From positions 1 to 64,000 of the forward strand of contig NZ_FOCV01000018.1 in assembly GCF_900110205.1 (NCBI RefSeq): a stretch of 64,000 bases of DNA. Reading direction: 5' to 3'. Positions within the stretch are counted from its first letter, which is position 1; every line of letters starts with the position of its first letter. A program made the translations under genes and the position numbers. A model generated the notes under the pieces. That model did not search any database. It saw only the letters and a program-made list of their open reading frames with translations, and was not told where the DNA came from. This document shows, one piece after another, positions 8,817-17,604 of the stretch. Source of the stretch: Rhizobium tibeticum (lineage in GTDB: Bacteria; Pseudomonadota; Alphaproteobacteria; Rhizobiales; Rhizobiaceae).

Positions 8817-10229
8817 TTATGCCGATTTTGGCAAAGACCGCGGCGTGACGCACATCGGCAGCCCGTTTTGCGGCTGCGTCGTCAGCTTTTGCACCGGCCA
8901 GGGCTTCGTCTGATCCGTCAGATCGAAGCGGAAACGGTGCATCAGCACCGCCAGAGCGATCACTGCTTCCTGCAGGGCAAAGGTTGCGCCGATGCAGACA
9001 CGCGGGCCCGCGCCGAACGGCAGGAACTGGAAGCGACCGATCTTACCGCGATTCTCCGGCAGGAACCGTTCCGGCACGTAGGCGCGCGGCTTGTCCCAAT
9101 AGAGTTCGTGGCGATGCAGCGTCCACGGCATGATGAGAACGGTGACGCCGGCCTCGATCTCGACCGTTTCACCCTTCGCATCGGTCCACCGATCGGCGGT
9201 TATTGCGGCGCGATTGATCGACGGCGCCGGCGGATAGAGCCGCAGCGCCTCCTCGAAGGCCGCGCGGGTGTAAGGCATCAGATCGAGCCACTTGACCGGC
9301 TCGACATCCTGCGCCAGCACGCGATCAATCTCCTCCTCCATCGCCTCGCGGATATGCTGCGTGTTCGCCACGCAGCAGAGCGTCCACGCGAGGGCACGCG
9401 CCGTCGTCTCGTGGCCGGCACCGATGAAGGTAAGGATATTGTCTTCGATTTCGTCATTCGTCAGCCCGCCGCTCGCGGCCTGATCGAGGAGCAAGGTCAG
9501 GAAGTCGTCCGGCGCGGCGGCGCGATTGGCCTGCATGCGCGCAAGCCGGGCATCCATGGTCTGGCGTACGATGTAGCGAAACTTGTCGAGCACCTTCTGG
9601 CCACCGAGGCGGGTCAGGCGCGGAACCCAGGACGGCGCGCGCAGGAGGTCCATCGGATCGACGCGCCCCATACGATGCAAGAGCGCGTTGACGTCATCGG
9701 CAAAGCTGTCGGAGGACGTGACGATCTCACCCGAGAACAGCGTATCGGCGAGAATGGCGAAGGTCAGCTCCGTCATGTCGGCGGCGATCTCGAAGACCTT
9801 GCCCTCGCTGCCGGCGGCCTGGTATTTTCTCGCATAGTCCTCGGACTGGCGAAGCATCTGGCCGGCAAAGCCGTTTGCATGGCGCGGTGTGAAAACCGGC
9901 GCGACCGCCTTGCGGGATCGCTTCCAGACTTCTCCTTCCGCCGTTAGCAATCCGTCGCGCAGGATGGGGCGCAGAATGAGCTGGCGAATGTCCGACATGC
10001 GGTAGTTTGCGGCATTGTCGACGAGAACATGGCGGATCAGGCCGGGGTCGTTGACGATCAGGGTTCTTTCTCGAAAGAACCGCGTGTGGATCCACGGCAG
10101 CGTATAGGAAGGCTCTCCCCAGAGTTCCAGCGGGTTGCGCAGGATCGTTCGGATGATCTCAAGGCGTCCGGGCGGCACTGTTCGCGGCAGCGGCGCTGGG
10201 GGCTCAAAGGGATGCGGACGCATGTCCAT
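8817..10229 (-). CDS. Cytochrome P450
   Basis: A 470-residue soluble P450. The I-helix oxygen-activation motif AGHETT is at 271-276, the ExxR pair at Glu327/Arg330, and the haem loop FGAGPRVCIG has the thiolate ligand Cys412. There is no N-terminal membrane anchor and no fused reductase, so it needs separate ferredoxin or reductase partners; none are nearby. The layout resembles bacterial CYPs related to fatty-acid hydroxylases, but the substrate cannot be read. The start is ATG 10229 (a second ATG lies at 10223). A longer frame to 10418 would run into the upstream gene and lacks P450 sequence. Confidence 0.93.
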   Translation of the reverse strand: MDMRPHPFEPPAPLPRTVPPGRLEIIRTILRNPLELWGEPSYTLPWIHTRFFRERTLIVNDPGLIRHVLVDNAANYRMSDIRQLILRPILRDGLLTAEGEVWKRSRKAVAPVFTPRHANGFAGQMLRQSEDYARKYQAAGSEGKVFEIAADMTELTFAILADTLFSGEIVTSSDSFADDVNALLHRMGRVDPMDLLRAPSWVPRLTRLGGQKVLDKFRYIVRQTMDARLARMQANRAAAPDDFLTLLLDQAASGGLTNDEIEDNILTFIGAGHETTARALAWTLCCVANTQHIREAMEEEIDRVLAQDVEPVKWLDLMPYTRAAFEEALRLYPPAPSINRAAITADRWTDAKGETVEIEAGVTVLIMPWTLHRHELYWDKPRAYVPERFLPENRGKIGRFQFLPFGAGPRVCIGATFALQEAVIALAVLMHRFRFDLTDQTKPWPVQKLTTQPQNGLPMCVTPRSLPKSA

Positions 10230-10281
10230 GAGAATTCGGCCTTTCGCGGAAGATCTCAAGCTCTTCCCGGCAAGGCAAAAA

Positions 10282-11244
10282 CTAGAGCAGACGCTCCAGC
10301 TCGTCCAGCTTATCGTTGACCAGCCAACCGTAATAGTTCTCTTCCGGCCAGACGGTTTCGCCCGAAGTACGGTTCTTGGCAGCAAGAGCAGCCGCGCGCT
10401 GGCGCGAATTGCCGACATTATATAGCGTGGCGGTCAGGCCTGGATTCCTGGAGATGTCCATGTCGGCGATCTCCTTGTAATCGTCGATCGACCGGCGGAT
10501 CGAGGCGGCGACGAAAGCGAGCGAGATATCGGGCTGCATGATCGCCTTGTAGACGGAACCAGCGTCCTTCTCGTTCAGCTTCTCGTAGCCCGACACCTTG
10601 GAGACGAGATCCGAGAGCATCAGCGCCGTCAGCGGGTTGATCTGGCCGAGGCCGAAGGTCTGACCGGCATAGAAGGGCTGGAAGAAAACGGCGCTGAAGC
10701 GATTGTTCGGAAAGCTCTTGCCGTCCACGGTCTTGCCGCGGAAATCGCTTTCCCAGATATCATCGCGGCAGCTCCAAAGCGTGTAGGCATCGCCCTTGCC
10801 GTTGCATTCGGAAAACTGCGGCCGCTTGATGAAGTCGTCCACGTCCTCGCCATTATAGGCGAAGCGGAAGCTCTCGCCGGCATAGGATGCAGCCTTCACA
10901 TAGTAGGACTGCAGACGGTCGTAAGCGTCGACATTATACGTATGCTCGCCGACGATCGCGCCGATCACATGAATCGGATCGATGCCGTAAGCGGCCGAAA
11001 CCTTCTTGATCTTGGCCATCAGCTCGTGATCCGAGGCGAGGAGATCATGAACTTTCTCGTACTTGCGATCGAACGAGGTCTTCGTGCCTTTCGTGCGGCG
11101 GACCGAGGCGCCTGGAACATCCGGTTGCTCGGCATGACGATTTCCTGGCGGCACCACCTGCATGGCAGAAGCGGGAGCCGAGGTCAGCATGGCAGCGGCA
11201 ATCAAGAGGCTTGTCAGAAGGCGTCGCACGATCAGCGTTCTCAT
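10282..11244 (-). CDS. DUF1402 exported protein with a lysozyme-like signature
   Basis: 320 residues, with a clear Sec signal (MRTLIVRRLL then a hydrophobic core, cleavage near APASA-MQ at 27). It matches my recollection of the rhizobial DUF1402 family, whose function is unassigned. The mature part has features of the SLT lysozyme fold: IDPIHVIGAIVGEH with Glu100 where the catalytic acid would be, GLGQINP at 198-204, and ATLYNVG at 272-278. This suggests a divergent periplasmic lytic transglycosylase or muramidase-like protein; that is my inference. Start ATG 11244 was chosen because the signal peptide begins there; an extension to 11286 adds 14 unlikely residues. Confidence 0.8.
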   Translation of the reverse strand: MRTLIVRRLLTSLLIAAAMLTSAPASAMQVVPPGNRHAEQPDVPGASVRRTKGTKTSFDRKYEKVHDLLASDHELMAKIKKVSAAYGIDPIHVIGAIVGEHTYNVDAYDRLQSYYVKAASYAGESFRFAYNGEDVDDFIKRPQFSECNGKGDAYTLWSCRDDIWESDFRGKTVDGKSFPNNRFSAVFFQPFYAGQTFGLGQINPLTALMLSDLVSKVSGYEKLNEKDAGSVYKAIMQPDISLAFVAASIRRSIDDYKEIADMDISRNPGLTATLYNVGNSRQRAAALAAKNRTSGETVWPEENYYGWLVNDKLDELERLL

Positions 11245-11320
11245 CGGTTCATGGCATTGTCGCGAAGCGCGCTGACTGGACCACAATCTTGGCCGAATGA
11301 TGCTGGCGCTGACAACAAAA

Positions 11321-11350
11321 CGGGCCTTTCACTAAAAAGTAAAAGGCCCG
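11321..11350 (-). terminator. Intrinsic terminator after hslU
   Basis: Arms CGGGCCTTT (11321-11329) and AAAGGCCCG (11342-11350), with a T-run on the minus strand just below 11321. It lies between the hslU stop and the DUF1402 gene, so it ends the hslVU transcript. Confidence 0.85.
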
Positions 11351-11418
11351 CTGTCGAGAGTTCAAGCTGTCAAAATCGCGTCATTACGTCAGTGAAGACA
11401 TGACCCGATGCTTGTTCA

Positions 11419-12726
11419 TCACAGGATGAAGCGGGACAGATCCGTGTTCTGCGCCAGGTCGCCGACATGCTTGCGTACATACTCGGCATCGATGGTCACA
11501 GCTGTGCCGCCGCGATCCGGCGCGTTGAACGAGATCTCGTCCAATACGCGCTCCATCACCGTTTGCAAGCGGCGGGCACCGATGTTTTCGACCGACGAGT
11601 TCAGGTGAACGGCGACATCGGCCAGAGCATCGATGCCGTCATCGGTGAATTCGAGGCTCAATCCTTCGGTCTCCATCAGCGCCTTGTACTGCCTGATAAG
11701 GCTCGCCTCGGTTTCCGTCAGGATGCGGCGGAAGTCTTCCTTGGTCAGCGCACGCAGCTCGACGCGGATCGGCAGGCGGCCCTGCAATTCCGGCAGGAGG
11801 TCCGACGGCTTGGAAACATGGAAGGCACCCGAGGCGATGAACAGCACGTGGTCGGTCTTCACCGGGCCGTACTTCGTCGACACCGTCGTGCCTTCCACCA
11901 GCGGAAGTAGGTCGCGCTGCACGCCCTCACGCGAAACGCCTGCACCCATGCCGCCGTCGCGAGCGGCGATCTTGTCAATCTCGTCGAGGAAGACGATGCC
12001 GTCATTTTCGACCGCACGGACTGCCTCGCGCTGGATGACTTCGTTGTCGATCAACTTGTCGGACTCGTCACGGATCAGATCCGTGTAGGATGCCTTGACC
12101 GTCGTGCGGACCTTCTTGGTGCGGCCGCCCATCGCCTTGCCGAACATTTCGGAAAGGTTGAGCACACCGATATTGGCGCCCGGCATACCAGGAATATCGA
12201 AGCCGCCCATGCCCGTGGCGGTGTCGGCGATCTCGATATCGATCTCCTTGTCGTCAAGTTCGCCGCTACGCAGCTTCTTGCGGAAGCTGTCGCGCGTCGC
12301 CGGCGAGGCCGTGGAGCCGACGAGCGCATCGAGAACGCGCTCTTCCGCGCTCATATGCGCCTTGGCCTGCACTTCACTCCGCTTCTTCTCGCGGGCGAGC
12401 CCGATGCCGACCTCGACGAGATCGCGGATAATCTGCTCGACGTCGCGGCCGACATAGCCGACTTCGGTGAACTTCGTGGCTTCGACCTTGATGAATGGCG
12501 CACCCGCCAGTTTGGCGAGACGGCGAGAGATTTCCGTCTTGCCGACACCGGTCGGACCGATCATCAGGATGTTCTTGGGCATGACTTCGTCGCGCAGATC
12601 CGGATCGAGCTGGTGGCGACGCCAGCGGTTGCGCAACGCGATTGCCACTGCGCGCTTGGCCTCATGCTGACCGATAATATAGCGATCGAGTTCGGAAACG
12701 ATCTCGCGGGGGGAAAAAGTGGTCAT
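11419..12726 (-). CDS. hslU: HslU ATPase/unfoldase of the HslVU protease
   Basis: A 435-residue AAA+ ClpY. Walker A GPTGVGKT is at 57-64, the pore loop GYVGRD at 90-95, Walker B GIVFLDEIDK follows, and the I-domain sits between. The length matches HslU (about 435-445). It unfolds substrates and feeds them to HslV in the cytosol. Its ATG overlaps the upstream GNAT gene by 4 bp (ATGA), so translation is probably coupled in the order hslV-GNAT-hslU. Confidence 0.97.
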   Translation of the reverse strand: MTTFSPREIVSELDRYIIGQHEAKRAVAIALRNRWRRHQLDPDLRDEVMPKNILMIGPTGVGKTEISRRLAKLAGAPFIKVEATKFTEVGYVGRDVEQIIRDLVEVGIGLAREKKRSEVQAKAHMSAEERVLDALVGSTASPATRDSFRKKLRSGELDDKEIDIEIADTATGMGGFDIPGMPGANIGVLNLSEMFGKAMGGRTKKVRTTVKASYTDLIRDESDKLIDNEVIQREAVRAVENDGIVFLDEIDKIAARDGGMGAGVSREGVQRDLLPLVEGTTVSTKYGPVKTDHVLFIASGAFHVSKPSDLLPELQGRLPIRVELRALTKEDFRRILTETEASLIRQYKALMETEGLSLEFTDDGIDALADVAVHLNSSVENIGARRLQTVMERVLDEISFNAPDRGGTAVTIDAEYVRKHVGDLAQNTDLSRFIL

Positions 12727-13244
12727 GTGTCCGTTACTCCGGGTGCGTCCAACGCCATGAAATGCGCCGGACCGTAAATGGAAGTTCTTGTATCGACGTA
12801 GTGGAAGCCTGCTTTCTCGTAAGCCCTAATCGCCTGGCGGTTTTCGGGATCCGGATCGATCACGATGCGCCTCGCACCGTTCGCGAAGAGTTCGGCCGCG
12901 AGCTGACGGATGATCGCAGTACCGTGACCCTTGCCTATCAGCTCGGCAACACCGATCGAGATATCGACGCCCAGCGTGCCTTTCGGCTGGTCCTGATAGG
13001 GATGACCGTCTTCCGAATGAGGATCGTAGCTTTGAAGGTAACCTATGGGTTGCCCGTCCAGCTCCACGATCATCGGCCTTGTCTCGATGCTGTTCATCGC
13101 CTCTTCGATCGACGCAAGCTCTGTCTCGGGCGCGCCCCACCATTTCGCGACATGCGGCTCTGCCAGCCACTTTGCCACGAGGCCGAAATCCTCGCGGCTG
13201 ATGTCGCGGAAACGGTATTTCGGGGCGTGCTCAGCCTTCGGCAT
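12723..13244 (-). CDS. GNAT acetyltransferase, AAC(6')-like
   Basis: 173 residues. It has the WL-x-PHVAKWW N-terminal block typical of the Acetyltransf_8 / AAC(6')-related group, the acetyl-CoA loop GKGHGT (104-109), and the DPENRQAIRAYEKAGF motif at 132-147. Its acceptor is unknown. Family members acetylate aminoglycosides or siderophore-like amines, but resistance cannot be concluded. It sits between hslV and hslU, overlapping hslV by 14 bp and hslU by 4 bp. Start ATG 13244 excludes an 18-residue extension that reads through hslV in another frame. Confidence 0.88.
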   Translation of the reverse strand: MPKAEHAPKYRFRDISREDFGLVAKWLAEPHVAKWWGAPETELASIEEAMNSIETRPMIVELDGQPIGYLQSYDPHSEDGHPYQDQPKGTLGVDISIGVAELIGKGHGTAIIRQLAAELFANGARRIVIDPDPENRQAIRAYEKAGFHYVDTRTSIYGPAHFMALDAPGVTDT

Positions 13245-13758
13245 CCAGGGTTTCCACCACCACATTATGGTTCGTGTAGACACAGATATCGGCGGCAATA
13301 TCCAGCGCGCGACGCGCCACCTCTTCGGCTGATTTGTCCGTATCCATCAGGGCGAGGGCCGCAGCGAGCGCAAAATTACCGCCCGAACCGATCGCCATGG
13401 CGCCATGCTCCGGCTCAAGAACGTCACCGTTGCCTGTTATCGCCAGTGTCACCTGCTTGTCGGCGACGAGCATCATGGCTTCGAGGTTGCGGAGATACTT
13501 GTCCGTGCGCCAATCCTTGGCGAGCTCGACGGCTGCGCGCATTAGCTGGCCCGGATATTGTTCGAGCTTCTTTTCAAGACGTTCGAGGAGGGTGAAGGCA
13601 TCCGCGGTGGCGCCCGCGAAACCGGCAATCACTTCACCCTTGCCGATGCGCCGGACCTTGCGGGCATTGCCCTTCATCACGGTCTGGCCGAGGCTTACCT
13701 GACCGTCGCCGGCCATGATGACCCTGCCGCCCTTTCGAACTGTAACAATCGTTGTCAT
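13231..13758 (-). CDS. hslV: HslV peptidase of the HslVU protease
   Basis: A 175-residue proteasome-type subunit. Thr2 becomes the N-terminal nucleophile after Met removal (MTTIVTVRKGG). AGDGQVSLGQTVMKGNARKVRR matches the HslV core, and GSGGNFALAAA is the conserved later block. It is the first gene of the minus-strand hslV-GNAT-hslU unit. A 178-bp region separates it from the divergent hisB and must hold both promoters. Confidence 0.96.
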   Translation of the reverse strand: MTTIVTVRKGGRVIMAGDGQVSLGQTVMKGNARKVRRIGKGEVIAGFAGATADAFTLLERLEKKLEQYPGQLMRAAVELAKDWRTDKYLRNLEAMMLVADKQVTLAITGNGDVLEPEHGAMAIGSGGNFALAAALALMDTDKSAEEVARRALDIAADICVYTNHNVVVETLDAEG

Positions 13759-13936
13759 CTATTCACCTTTGCTCGTCTGCCGGGCTCGTTACGTCGGGCC
13801 GAACGCCGGCCCTGTCGAGCCCTATGTAAGTGCGTGAATGCCGATTGCAAATGGCGTCGTTTTCTGCTGCTGCGGTTCTGGATATTTCACGCCTTGCCTG
13901 ATAAGGAACCCCCGTACTTCCCGATGGAGCAGCCAT

Positions 13937-14545
13937 ATGGCCGAGACCGCAGCAAGCCGCACGGGCACCGTATCCCGCAAGACGAACGAGACTACGGTTT
14001 CCGTTTCCGTCAATCTCGACGGTACTGGAAAATCGAAGATTTCGACGGGCGTCGGCTTCTTCGACCATATGCTTGACCAGCTGTCACGACATTCGCTCAT
14101 CGACATGGAGATCGAGACGAAGGGCGACCTGCACATCGACGATCACCACACGGTGGAAGACACCGGCATCGCGATCGGCCAGGCGATTGCCAAGGCGCTC
14201 GGCGATCGCCGCGGCATCGCCCGCTATGCATCGGTCGATCTCGCCATGGACGAGACGATGACGAAGGCAGCCGTCGACCTTTCCGGTCGTCCCTTCCTCG
14301 TCTGGACGGTCGCCTTCAGCGCGCCGAAGATCGGCACGTTCGACACCGAGCTCGTTCGCGAATTCTTCCAGGCACTTGCCCAGAACGCCGGCATCACCTT
14401 GCATATTCTCAACCATTATGGGGCCAACAACCACCATATTGCAGAGACATGTTTCAAGGCCGTTGCCCGCGCGCTGCGTACGGCAACAGAGATCGATCCA
14501 AGACAGGCGGGCCGTGTTCCCTCGACCAAGGGCACGCTCGTCTGA
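13937..14545 (+). CDS. hisB: Imidazoleglycerol-phosphate dehydratase
   Basis: A 202-residue monofunctional HisB (histidine step 6). Metal-binding blocks include FFDHMLDQLSRHS, DDHHTVEDTGIAIGQA and NNHHIAETCFKA. ATG 13937 has GGAG at 13926-13929, 7 bp ahead. A longer in-frame reading from 13838 adds a Cys-rich stretch unlike HisB and is rejected. It is the first gene of a plus-strand histidine operon and lacks the phosphatase domain of the E. coli enzyme, as expected outside enterics. Confidence 0.97.
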   Translation: MAETAASRTGTVSRKTNETTVSVSVNLDGTGKSKISTGVGFFDHMLDQLSRHSLIDMEIETKGDLHIDDHHTVEDTGIAIGQAIAKALGDRRGIARYASVDLAMDETMTKAAVDLSGRPFLVWTVAFSAPKIGTFDTELVREFFQALAQNAGITLHILNHYGANNHHIAETCFKAVARALRTATEIDPRQAGRVPSTKGTLV

Positions 14546-14568
14546 GCCCCCTAAGGGAGCTTGACGAT

Positions 14569-15054
14569 ATGACTTCCAGCTATCTGGTTCTGACTGCGCC
14601 TGGTGGAACGGACTCCAACCACGAGAAGACGCGCTTCATTCGCGACGGCTTTACCATTCTCGGGTTTCTCTTCCCCTGGATATGGCTGGCCTTCCATCGG
14701 CTGTGGCTCCACGCCATCGCGGCATTCCTCCTGCAGAGCCTTGGCGGTGCTCTGGCAGACCGGGCGGACCTCTGGCCAGTCGGCGTCGCGATCACTTTCG
14801 GCACCAGTCTGTTGGTGGCACTCGAGGGCCAGAATCTTCGTATCCGCAATCTGGTCGCGAAGGGCTGGGACGAAGCCGACCTCGTCTCTGCCGATTCGCT
14901 TCAGACCGCTGAAGAAATCTACTTTTCGAATGTTCGCACCGACACCGGCGACAGCCGTCCGGCGCCCTCGCCGCAATGGGACCCCACAGCCCATGCCCCG
15001 CGTCACGGCAATGCCACCTCGCTCGGTCTCTTTGGTTTTGATGGAGGACGCTGA
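14569..15054 (+). CDS. DUF2628 membrane protein inside the his operon
   Basis: 161 residues, recognised as DUF2628-like. An N-terminal soluble stretch, then hydrophobic segments at about 29-60 and 66-86 rich in Trp (FPWIWLAFHRLWLHAI), and a polar C-terminal tail of about 70 residues. The function is unknown. GGGAG precedes ATG 14569, and the stop shares its last base with the hisH start (TGATG), so it is translated within the his operon. It has no evident role in histidine synthesis; conservation of the position would suggest co-regulation rather than a pathway function. Confidence 0.85.
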   Translation: MTSSYLVLTAPGGTDSNHEKTRFIRDGFTILGFLFPWIWLAFHRLWLHAIAAFLLQSLGGALADRADLWPVGVAITFGTSLLVALEGQNLRIRNLVAKGWDEADLVSADSLQTAEEIYFSNVRTDTGDSRPAPSPQWDPTAHAPRHGNATSLGLFGFDGGR

Positions 15055-15704
15055 TGCGCGTCGCAATTATCGACTACGGTTCCGGCAATCTGCGTTCGGC
15101 GACGAAGGCCTTCGAACGAGCCGCGCGGGAAGCCGGCATCGATGCCATGATCGACCTGACTGACAAGGCCGAGACCGTCGCGGCCGCCGATCGCGTTGTG
15201 CTGCCAGGTGTCGGTGCCTATGCCGACTGCCGGCGCGGGCTCGATGGCGTTCCCGGCATGTCGGAAGCGCTGATCGATGCGGTCGAGAAAAAGGCCCGAC
15301 CTTTCCTCGGCATTTGCGTCGGCATGCAGCTGATGTCGTCACGCGGTCTCGAGAAGACGGTCACTGATGGTTTCGGCTGGATCCCCGGAGACGTGGTTGA
15401 AATGACGCCCGGTAATGCCAATCTAAAGATCCCGCAAATCGGCTGGAATACGCTGGACTTAAGTTCCCCTCACCCGCTGTTTGAGGGTATTCCCACGGGG
15501 CCGAACGGGCTGCATGCCTATTTTGTGCATTCCTATCATCTGGCGGCGAAGAACTCTGGCGACGTGATTGCGACGGCCGACTACGGCGGGCCGATCACTG
15601 CTTTCGTTGGCAGCGACAACATGGCCGGAGCCCAGTTCCATCCCGAAAAGAGCCAGAAGCTCGGCCTGACCCTAATTGCCAATTTCCTGCGCTGGAAGCC
15701 TTAA
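15054..15704 (+). CDS. hisH: Imidazole glycerol phosphate synthase, glutaminase subunit
   Basis: A 216-residue class I glutamine amidotransferase. The nucleophile is Cys88 in LGICVGMQLM, with the triad completed by His196 and Glu198 (FHPEKS). It supplies ammonia to HisF. The start overlaps the DUF2628 stop; hisA begins 26 bp after its stop. Confidence 0.97.
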   Translation: MRVAIIDYGSGNLRSATKAFERAAREAGIDAMIDLTDKAETVAAADRVVLPGVGAYADCRRGLDGVPGMSEALIDAVEKKARPFLGICVGMQLMSSRGLEKTVTDGFGWIPGDVVEMTPGNANLKIPQIGWNTLDLSSPHPLFEGIPTGPNGLHAYFVHSYHLAAKNSGDVIATADYGGPITAFVGSDNMAGAQFHPEKSQKLGLTLIANFLRWKP

Positions 15705-15730
15705 GCTCGCGCATTGCAAGGACAGACAGA

Positions 15731-16480
15731 ATGATCCTATTTCCCGCAATCGACCTCAAGGATGGCCAGTGTGTTCGCCTCAAGCTCGGCGACATGGACC
15801 AGGCGACCGTCTACAATCCCGACCCTGCCGCGCAGGCGAAGGCGTTTGAAGATCAAGGGTTCGAGTGGCTGCATGTCGTTGATCTGAACGGCGCTTTCGC
15901 GGGCGAAAGCGTCAATGGCGCGGCCGTCGACGCAATCCTGAAGGCGACGAAGAACCCCGTCCAGCTTGGCGGCGGTATTCGCACACTCGACCATATCGAG
16001 AGCTGGCTGTCGCGCGGCCTCGCCCGCGTCATTCTTGGCACGATCGCCGTGCGCAATCCGACACTGGTGATCGAAGCCTGCAAGAAGTTTCCCGGCCGCG
16101 TCGCTGTCGGCATCGATGCCAAGGGCGGCAAAGTCGCCGTCGAGGGCTGGGCCGAGGCCTCCGAGCTCGGCGTCATCGAACTGGCGAGGAAATTCGAGGG
16201 CGCAGGCGTTGCCGCAATCATCTATACCGACATCGACCGCGACGGCATCCTCGCAGGCATCAATTGGGCGTCAACCCTCGAACTTGCCAAGGCGGTGTCG
16301 ATCCCGGTGATCGCGTCCGGCGGCCTGGCTTCGATCGAGGATGTGAAACGGATGCTCGAGCCCGACGCACGCACGCTCGAGGGTGCGATCTCGGGCCGCG
16401 CGCTGTATGATGGACGCATCGATCCCAAGGAAGCGCTGGCGCTGATTGCGGCCGCACGCGCAAAGGAGATTGCGCAGTGA
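15731..16480 (+). CDS. hisA: ProFAR isomerase
   Basis: A 249-residue beta/alpha barrel. The N-terminal catalytic Asp lies in FPAIDLKDG and the second in YTDIDRDG, with phosphate loops at QLGGGIR and IASGGL. It catalyses the fourth histidine step, the Amadori isomerisation of ProFAR to PRFAR. Its stop overlaps the hisF GTG start by 4 bp. Confidence 0.97.
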   Translation: MILFPAIDLKDGQCVRLKLGDMDQATVYNPDPAAQAKAFEDQGFEWLHVVDLNGAFAGESVNGAAVDAILKATKNPVQLGGGIRTLDHIESWLSRGLARVILGTIAVRNPTLVIEACKKFPGRVAVGIDAKGGKVAVEGWAEASELGVIELARKFEGAGVAAIIYTDIDRDGILAGINWASTLELAKAVSIPVIASGGLASIEDVKRMLEPDARTLEGAISGRALYDGRIDPKEALALIAAARAKEIAQ

Positions 16481-17265
16481 CCCTGAAGGCCCGTGTCATT
16501 CCCTGCCTCGACGTCAAGGACGGCCGCGTCGTCAAGGGTGTCAATTTCGTCAACCTGGTGGACGCCGGCGACCCGGTCGAGGCGGCCAAGGCCTACGACG
16601 CTGCCGGCGCCGACGAGCTCTGCTTCCTCGACATCACTGCTTCGTCGGACAATCGTGAAACGATCTTCGACGTCATCGCACGCACGGCCGAGCAGTGCTT
16701 CATGCCTGTCACCGTCGGCGGAGGGGTGCGCACCATCACTGATATTCGCAAGTTGCTGCTCTGCGGCGCCGACAAGGTTTCGATCAATTCGGCGGCAGTC
16801 AACAATCCTGATTTCGTTGCGGAAGCGGCAGACAAGTTCGGCGACCAGTGCATCGTCGTCTCCATCGATGCCAAGCGCCGGCGCACGCAGGCGGTCGGCC
16901 AGGACAATCTCAGCGCCTGGGAGATCTACACACATGGCGGCCGCAATGCGACCGGTATCGACGCCGTGGATTTCGCAAGGAGAATGGTCGAGCGCGGGGC
17001 CGGCGAACTGCTTGTCACGTCGATGGACCGAGACGGAACGAAAGTCGGCTACGATCTCGAGTTGACACGCGCCATTGCGGATTCGGTTCGGGTGCCGGTC
17101 ATCGCCTCGGGCGGCGTCGGCGACCTCGACGATCTCGTGGCCGGCGTCAAGCAGGGGCATGCCAATGCCGTTTTGGCCGCATCGATCTTCCACTTCGGCA
17201 TCTATTCCGTCGGCGAGGCGAAGCGCTATATGTCGTCCTGCGGCATCGACATGCGTCTGGACTGA
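16477..17265 (+). CDS. hisF: Imidazole glycerol phosphate synthase, cyclase subunit
   Basis: A 262-residue barrel partner of HisH. Catalytic Asp residues lie in CLDVKDGRVVKG and in the middle block containing SMDRDGT. VGGGVRT and ASGGVG are the phosphate-binding loops. It starts with GTG overlapping the hisA stop. It closes the imidazole ring and releases AICAR. Confidence 0.97.
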   Translation: MTLKARVIPCLDVKDGRVVKGVNFVNLVDAGDPVEAAKAYDAAGADELCFLDITASSDNRETIFDVIARTAEQCFMPVTVGGGVRTITDIRKLLLCGADKVSINSAAVNNPDFVAEAADKFGDQCIVVSIDAKRRRTQAVGQDNLSAWEIYTHGGRNATGIDAVDFARRMVERGAGELLVTSMDRDGTKVGYDLELTRAIADSVRVPVIASGGVGDLDDLVAGVKQGHANAVLAASIFHFGIYSVGEAKRYMSSCGIDMRLD

Positions 17266-17280
17266 TTAGAAAGCAGAATC

Positions 17281-17604
17281 ATGAGCGAATTCACCCTTGC
17301 CGACTTGGAAAAGATCGTCGATGCGCGATCGAAAGCCTCGCCGGATGAATCCTGGACAGCAAAACTCGTTTCCGCAGGCCAGCCGAAAGCTGCCAAGAAA
17401 CTCGGCGAAGAGGCAATCGAAGCCGTGATAGCAGCAATCGCCGACGACCGTGAGAACCTCACCTATGAAGCCGCCGACCTGATCTATCACCTATTGGTCG
17501 TATTGAAGGTGGCGGGCATTCCGTTGCACAGTGTCATGGCGGAGCTTGAGCGGCGTACCGCTCAATCCGGCCTGAGGGAAAAGGCGAGCCGGCAAAGTTC
17601 ATGA
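17281..17604 (+). CDS. hisE: Phosphoribosyl-ATP pyrophosphatase
   Basis: A 107-residue MazG-related all-alpha protein (histidine step 2). Signatures are KKLGEEAIEAVIAA and EAADLIYHLLVVL, which carry the metal-binding acidic residues. It is monofunctional, not fused to HisI, which is absent from this window. Its stop overlaps the coaA start (ATGA). Confidence 0.96.
   Translation: MSEFTLADLEKIVDARSKASPDESWTAKLVSAGQPKAAKKLGEEAIEAVIAAIADDRENLTYEAADLIYHLLVVLKVAGIPLHSVMAELERRTAQSGLREKASRQSS

Noticed and set aside
8517..9947. 476-residue plus-strand frame over the P450 gene
   Set aside because: It is antisense to the P450 and to the start of glcB; the P450 has all catalytic motifs, whereas this frame has none.
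10230..10418. Longer N-terminus for the cytochrome P450
   Set aside because: It would overlap the end of the DUF1402 gene and the added residues are not P450-like; ATG 10229 fits the family.
12723..13244. Aminoglycoside resistance gene
   Set aside because: The protein is in the same superfamily group as AAC(6') enzymes, but its chromosomal operon position and divergence give no support for resistance.
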